Source: Trileptium ribeirensis
Taxonomy: Eukaryota > Nematoda > Enoplea > Enoplida > Thoracostomopsidae
DNA: 64,000 bases
Reading direction: 5' to 3'
NCBI GenBank assembly: GCA_030248225.1
Contig: JASANE010003562.1
Location: forward strand, 1-64,000
Positions 60,000-64,000 of the stretch are shown piece by piece. A program made the translations under genes and the position numbers. Positions within the stretch are counted from its first letter, which is position 1; each line of letters begins with the position of its first letter. The notes under the pieces are model-generated. The model saw only the letters and a program-made list of their open reading frames with translations. It did not search any database and was not told the DNA's origin.

Positions 60000-61256
60000 T
60001 TACGCTGGCCAGGTACGGGGCCAGTCTCGACAGTACTCATACGCCTCACCCATGCGCCATAGAGTGTCCATACCTTGAATTAATTCTTCAGTCCACGTGC
60101 AGAATGTCGGCCAGAATAGCGGCGACACTACTGGTTCGGTCCACCGTTGTCGTTCTTCATGTTGGTTAAACGGTCCGACCGCATCCCAGGCCTCAATCCC
60201 CCGCAGCGAGGTGGGCCACTTGGGCATGATAACCTTTCGTAAGGCCTGGTGTTCGTCCACCATTTTCGTTTTCTGCGCGGCGAGTCCGTTGAACCAGACT
60301 AGGCTGCTGACCTTGAAATTGTTCCAGTGTGGTGCCGGGGCAGTTAGCACAATAGTTGAGTGTGCTCGGAGACGCCGTTCAAGGATCATCAGATGGCGCT
60401 TGATTCGTTTAATATAAGTGTTCGGCGAGAGCGCCTTATTTGGTGAGTGCCAGACGTCTCGATATCCGCCGATGATTACTACGCAATCCGTCTGTGGTGT
60501 TAGTAAGGCGTTCGCCCACTGGATCAGCGCGACCATGTTGAGCCCGGGCCGCACGAAGGTCAACCAATTGTGGTTGATGTCTACGTCCAACAATGGCAAG
60601 GCTCGCTCGTCGCCGACGATAATAACCCGTGGCCACCGCACGAAGTGGTCGCGGTGGAAGGACCGGATGTCGCACAGCAGGTGGCCTAATACGTTATGAT
60701 ACGCCGGTTGATCCGCGCCACATTCGGTCCGGTGGACACCCGTGCCCCAGAAGTTATCGAATGAGTCGCAGAGGAGCGGTCGGTAGCCTGAATCATCCAG
60801 CTCCTCCCAGTATTCAAGTTGCATGAATTTGCCCAGTAGGATCGGGCGCAGTAGCTGTGGCTGGTACGATTTGAGCCACCGTCGGGTATCTGCAGGCAGG
60901 GTGCGGAGGAGGGCCAGACTGCGTAGGTAGACCGCCGTTGGCGAAAGGCGTTGGTTCATCAATTCCTTGACTGCGTCGATGAAACCCAACAATTCTAACA
61001 CCGTCAGGCAATAATGTGCGGTGGCGCTGTTGAGGCGCCGGCCATCGTGTTCGAGGTCACAGTGCAGAAAGTCCTCATTTGCTAATCCAGGCCAATTTGA
61101 CCGCTCCGGCGCAACAGCCTCCCAGAAATGTGAGCTGCTCATGCGGCTTCTGGGGACGACCGGGTATTGGTGACCGTCGCACACTGCAGGGGTGTGCAGC
61201 ACACCTTGCGGTAGTCGGGGCGCTTGTATGTCGTTGAGGCTGTAGCTTCGGCGCAT
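60000..61256 (-). CDS. NADAR domain plus SGNH-like protein, paralogue B (418 aa)
   Basis: The ATG at 61256 directly follows TTTCCTCCATTCTAG, a 3' splice-site match. The domain order equals paralogue A: NADAR at about residues 53-200 (WPGLAN; LLCDSFDNFWGTG with Trp170; YHNVLGHLLCDIR) and an SGNH-like part from about 207 (RWPRVIIVGDE, RPGLN, VVIIGGYRDV). Identity to A is modest overall but high around RWPR..GD and NAxLTxQTxCxVIxGG. At the position of the NADAR catalytic Glu this protein has Thr79, and at the SGNH Ser it has Glu217, so both active sites look altered. It may be a binding or regulatory partner of A. It lies 120 bp after the Ser/Thr-rich ORF. Confidence 0.8.
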   Translation of the reverse strand: MRRSYSLNDIQAPRLPQGVLHTPAVCDGHQYPVVPRSRMSSSHFWEAVAPERSNWPGLANEDFLHCDLEHDGRRLNSATAHYCLTVLELLGFIDAVKELMNQRLSPTAVYLRSLALLRTLPADTRRWLKSYQPQLLRPILLGKFMQLEYWEELDDSGYRPLLCDSFDNFWGTGVHRTECGADQPAYHNVLGHLLCDIRSFHRDHFVRWPRVIIVGDERALPLLDVDINHNWLTFVRPGLNMVALIQWANALLTPQTDCVVIIGGYRDVWHSPNKALSPNTYIKRIKRHLMILERRLRAHSTIVLTAPAPHWNNFKVSSLVWFNGLAAQKTKMVDEHQALRKVIMPKWPTSLRGIEAWDAVGPFNQHEERQRWTEPVVSPLFWPTFCTWTEELIQGMDTLWRMGEAYEYCRDWPRTWPA

Positions 61257-61376
61257 CTAGAATGGAGGAAACACTGGTAAGTTTACGCAATATGAATGAA
61301 AATTAGGTCTGCCTTAATTTTCATTCTTATTCTGGGTCTTCTGGGAATTTTGGGCTTTACTCCGGGGTACGTGCCA

Positions 61377-62351
61377 TTATGTCGAGTAAGTTAGTCCACT
61401 TGCGGGTCCGACTCGTCGGACTCGGATTCCTCGTGGAGTGGTGGGCGAGGAACGCGTTGTCGCCAAGCGGCGGGGGTGCAATTCTTGGCTAGAGGGGTAG
61501 CGGGGGAACGTGGTGGGTGGTAAAGTTCCACCTGGGGGGCATTCGCTCATCAAAAGTGATCTTGGGGTCGGTATTGGCGCGCTAGTCATTGAGGTAGTAA
61601 CGCTAGTTGATTGTGTGCGTGTAGCGGAAGCTAGTCTGGTTGAGGTTCCCGCGGTGTCGCTAATGGTTGTCCCTGGTTCTTGGAATGTCACGCGCCTAGA
61701 ACTGCGTAAGGCGTCCCTTACTTCCTCGTCCGATGCTGCACCGTACGGCCTAGAGACCCGGTCTCTAGCTTGTCGATGTAAAAGGTGCCTGGTTGGGGCC
61801 ATTGCCTGCGTGGTACTGAGTCGTATTATTCCTGAGGAGGTGGTAGTGGCTGTGGTGCGTACCAACTCGGTAATGGTTACCGTGGACGGTGCCGGTTGTT
61901 CGGTGCTGGTGAACTGAATAGTTGAGCCGCCTCGAGTCGACACTATTTGTTTCCGTTGGGTGGCCCGTCCGACAAGACCCTTTCCTCGTTCTTCTGACGG
62001 TGTTCGCGTGCTCCTTTGTTGGCCCGGCGGTGCTCGGGTGCGGGGAGGGGTACTTAGTGTTACTGCGCGCCCTGTTCCTCTCCGAGGTGCTGGTGTTTCA
62101 CTGCTTGAACTGGCAAGTGTGAACTCACTAAATGAGTCGGAGGCTCCTGGTTGGGTGGTGGCTGTCCTAGAACTGGTGCTGGATGTTTCCTGTCCTGCCT
62201 GAGCGCGTCGTTCGGTAGAGGACGGTTCCTGTGAAGTTTGGCTAGTTAACTCGTCATCTGCTTCCGCTGCTGTTACGTCTACTGTCGTGCCCTCTCCAGA
62301 GGTTTCCGACAAGTAACTGGATATTGGGGACCCAAGAGGTGGCTGAGTCAT
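61377..62351 (-). CDS. Ser/Thr/Pro-rich ORF, about 324 aa, function unknown
   Basis: The start is taken at the ATG at 62351, whose bases overlap the stop of the preceding ORF as ATGA, the classic reinitiation overlap. The frame is open six codons farther but without an ATG. The protein is low-complexity: S, T, P and R dominate, with clusters such as TTATTTSSG and RTRAPPGQQRSTRTP. It shows no membrane segment, cysteine pattern or zinc finger, so an Env glycoprotein is not indicated. It could be a disordered RNA-binding or structural protein. I do not recognise a family. The intact 970-bp frame beside two frame-broken pol segments argues that it is real. Confidence 0.6.
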   Translation of the reverse strand: MTQPPLGSPISSYLSETSGEGTTVDVTAAEADDELTSQTSQEPSSTERRAQAGQETSSTSSRTATTQPGASDSFSEFTLASSSSETPAPRRGTGRAVTLSTPPRTRAPPGQQRSTRTPSEERGKGLVGRATQRKQIVSTRGGSTIQFTSTEQPAPSTVTITELVRTTATTTSSGIIRLSTTQAMAPTRHLLHRQARDRVSRPYGAASDEEVRDALRSSRRVTFQEPGTTISDTAGTSTRLASATRTQSTSVTTSMTSAPIPTPRSLLMSECPPGGTLPPTTFPRYPSSQELHPRRLATTRSSPTTPRGIRVRRVGPASGLTYST

Positions 62352-63211
62352 GGGTGCCTCGCGAAACACCCATTGATGAGGGGACGTAGGCCGATTAGCG
62401 GCTGCTGGTGCATTGTTGTATAGTCCCCTATGGTTTGAGTAGCCATCTCCATTGGTACTCGCAATCGGGATGCCATGATATGTTCGGCTGGTCGTGATTG
62501 AAATAGTGGATGATCCTGCGCGGCGAGCATGATTGCGTAGCGTAGATCCCCTGAGGTGTACGGTCCGGGTACGACGATTCCGCCTGAAGCTCCACGTGGC
62601 GTGGTAGATAGCGTGATGTCCGCTGGGTAGAAATGTTGTCCCTCGAGTATTCCAACACCTACTGTTGGTACGCCAAACGTAGCTTCCTCACTGGTAGCCA
62701 CTATTCTCTCCATCGTGGTTACTGGCACTGTGTGTTGTCCATATTCTACCTGCGTGTCTCGGCTACCAGGTTCTGGTATGTATGAGAAGGCCTCCTGACT
62801 AGTAACCTGCTCCTGTGATATTGGTGGCCATGATGGTTCTATTTCTCTATCCGGGTCGGTTAGTGGGATCCGATTTCTGACCGTCCTTGGGTTTTGAGGC
62901 TCGTAGTCGTCTGTCCGGTACTCAACATGTTCTATTGCTGCTTGTTCGGCTTCGATTTCCGCGTAAGTCCGACGGTATAAATTAGGGTCGTTGGGGTCAC
63001 CTATTTCTATACTTTCCGTATCAGAACTATCACTGACTGCTGTTCTCACGGTGCGGACCGCTACTTCGTCTACCGGCTCTAACTCGGTGACGAAATCCCT
63101 ATCAGCGATAATTCGTTGGGTGGCCTCAGTCAAACCCCGCTCCAGTACGGAAGCATGTACCTGGCCTAACCAGTCTCCCATATTGGGTACTGGGTCTAAT
63201 GCCCTAAACAT
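62348..63211 (-). CDS. Unknown 287-aa ORF after integrase
   Basis: The ATG at 63211 lies inside the last codons of the integrase frame, overlapping it by 16 bp in another frame. The N-terminal half is acidic (for example SDSSDTESIEIGDPNDPN), and the middle carries a proline-rich run (DREIEPSWPP). The C-terminal 70 residues look more ordered (GDLRYAIMLAAQDHPLF.. MASRLRVPMEMATQTIGDY). No family is recognised and no signal peptide or membrane helix is visible. Position and overlap suggest translation coupled to pol on the genomic RNA. Gag-like, nucleic-acid-binding or env-replacing roles are all possible. Confidence 0.6.
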   Translation of the reverse strand: MFRALDPVPNMGDWLGQVHASVLERGLTEATQRIIADRDFVTELEPVDEVAVRTVRTAVSDSSDTESIEIGDPNDPNLYRRTYAEIEAEQAAIEHVEYRTDDYEPQNPRTVRNRIPLTDPDREIEPSWPPISQEQVTSQEAFSYIPEPGSRDTQVEYGQHTVPVTTMERIVATSEEATFGVPTVGVGILEGQHFYPADITLSTTPRGASGGIVVPGPYTSGDLRYAIMLAAQDHPLFQSRPAEHIMASRLRVPMEMATQTIGDYTTMHQQPLIGLRPLINGCFARHP

Positions 63212-64000
63212 GGCTTAGTTCTATTAATGTGTACGACATGGGCCATGCCTTCTGGATTAGAATGCATTCGTACGCGCATGCACGGCGGGGTGATCCCTAA
63301 TATTTGGTACGGTCCACACCATCGAGGCGTGAGCTTTCTGGATGTTCCTGGAGTGGTATCGTGCCTATAAACCCAAACTAATTCTCCAGTGTGATAGCGT
63401 GGTTCGCGAGCTCGCCTATCGTATCTTAGCCGATTTAATTCTTGAGCGGCTTTCATTGATTGGTAAGCCCGCTCCCTAATAGAAGCCATCCAGCGCTGCG
63501 CGTTGGCCCTATAGGAATGTGCTCCTGTGTATCCTGTGACGGCACTTTGCGTGTCATATTCTCCGGGCAACCTAGGATAAAATCCGTGCATTAGCAGGAA
63601 TGGAGGGTATTTTGTCGCAGTGTGTACCGAGGAATTATAGGCCATTATGCAAAACGGTAGGGATACATCCCATGAGCGGTGATCATCTTGTGGTACACTC
63701 ACTCGTAATAGGTATAGGAGGGTCCTATTAAATCTTTCAATTTCGCCATTTGCCTGCGGGTGGTAAGCTAAACTCATGTGTCGGAATATGTGCATTTCCT
63801 GGCACAGCTTATGAACATGTGTGCTGTAAAGGCACCTCCTCGGTCAGAGTAGAGCTCCCTGGGAGCCCCGTACCTATTGACTACCTCATATAGGAATATA
63901 TGGGCAGCTGTATGAGCATCCTGGTGCCTTATTGGCACTGGTATTGCAAACTTTGATCTATGAATGCAATAACATAGCGATTGCCTGCCTGGAACCTGAC
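63196..64000 (-). pseudogene. Ty3/gypsy-like integrase C-terminal half (partial, frame breaks)
   Basis: The open segment 63795-63196 has the integrase core end (SLAYHPQANGEIERFNRTLL with the catalytic Glu) and the C-terminal chromatin/DNA-binding part (YHTGELVWVYRH, LTPRWCGPYQIL, VVHINRTKP). Upstream, to the window edge, the core continues in other frames: a first Asp in FID near 63955, then KFAIPVPIRHQD and the second Asp in YSDRGGAF near 63843. Single-base frame changes lie near 63.83 kb (at a TTT run) and near 63.955 kb. They may be real decay or sequencing errors. RT and gag should lie beyond 64000. The four ORFs downstream share its strand. Confidence 0.8.

Noticed and set aside
61377..63211. 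Retroviral-type envelope gene
   Set aside because: Neither ORF after pol shows a signal peptide, transmembrane helix, cysteine pattern or fusion-peptide-like stretch.

Overview
The window looks like gene-poor, AT-rich chromosomal DNA from a metazoan, probably an invertebrate. BEL/Pao elements are known only from animals, and here one sits with Ty3/gypsy elements, Tc1/mariner transposase relics, TTAA-flanked MITEs and tRNA-derived repeats. I found no host protein-coding gene I can defend. Almost all recognisable coding sequence belongs to mobile elements, and most of it is broken. The species cannot be fixed from the sequence.

Layout. 1-20.7 kb: AT-rich non-coding DNA with scattered repeats (phased AATT arrays, tRNA-like SINE heads, a 240-bp foldback at 13.05-13.29 kb, a TATA/initiator/5' splice-site cluster near 2.75 kb). 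20.77-25.51 kb, minus strand: a decayed BEL/Pao retrotransposon (gag, protease, RT, integrase), with three 170-bp tandem repeats on its gag side. 28.5-30.0 kb and 51.3-52.7 kb: two diverged copies of one 1.2-1.4 kb non-coding segment. 31.7 kb and 48.3 kb: two copies of a piggyBac-type TTAA MITE, one holding an antisense tRNA-like promoter. 32.06-33.1 kb: Tc1/mariner-like transposase pseudogene. 34.54-38.83 kb, plus strand: a decayed Ty3/gypsy element whose 5' LTR carries five heat-shock-element arrays ahead of a TATA box. It ends abruptly in a second mariner transposase fragment. 43.7-44.5 kb: remnant of another gypsy polymerase. 45.6-46.15 kb: array of palindromic GTGTAATGG-type units.

54.07-64 kb: the sequence becomes GC-rich, and from 58.5 kb to the window edge the minus strand carries the 3' half of a large Ty3/gypsy-like element. 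The order of transcription is integrase end (63.2-64 kb), a 287-aa unknown ORF, a Ser/Thr/Pro-rich ORF of about 324 aa, then two paralogous ORFs of 418 and 419 aa. Each paralogue pairs an N-terminal NADAR (YbiA-like) domain with a C-terminal SGNH-hydrolase-like region. Both begin exactly at an AG that follows a pyrimidine-rich tract, as if each ATG were exposed by splicing. NADAR enzymes cleave N-glycosidic bonds of ADP-ribose-type adducts, so a retroelement carrying two of them after pol, in the place where env usually lies, is the most interesting thing in the window. The four ORFs after pol are intact although pol itself shows frame breaks.
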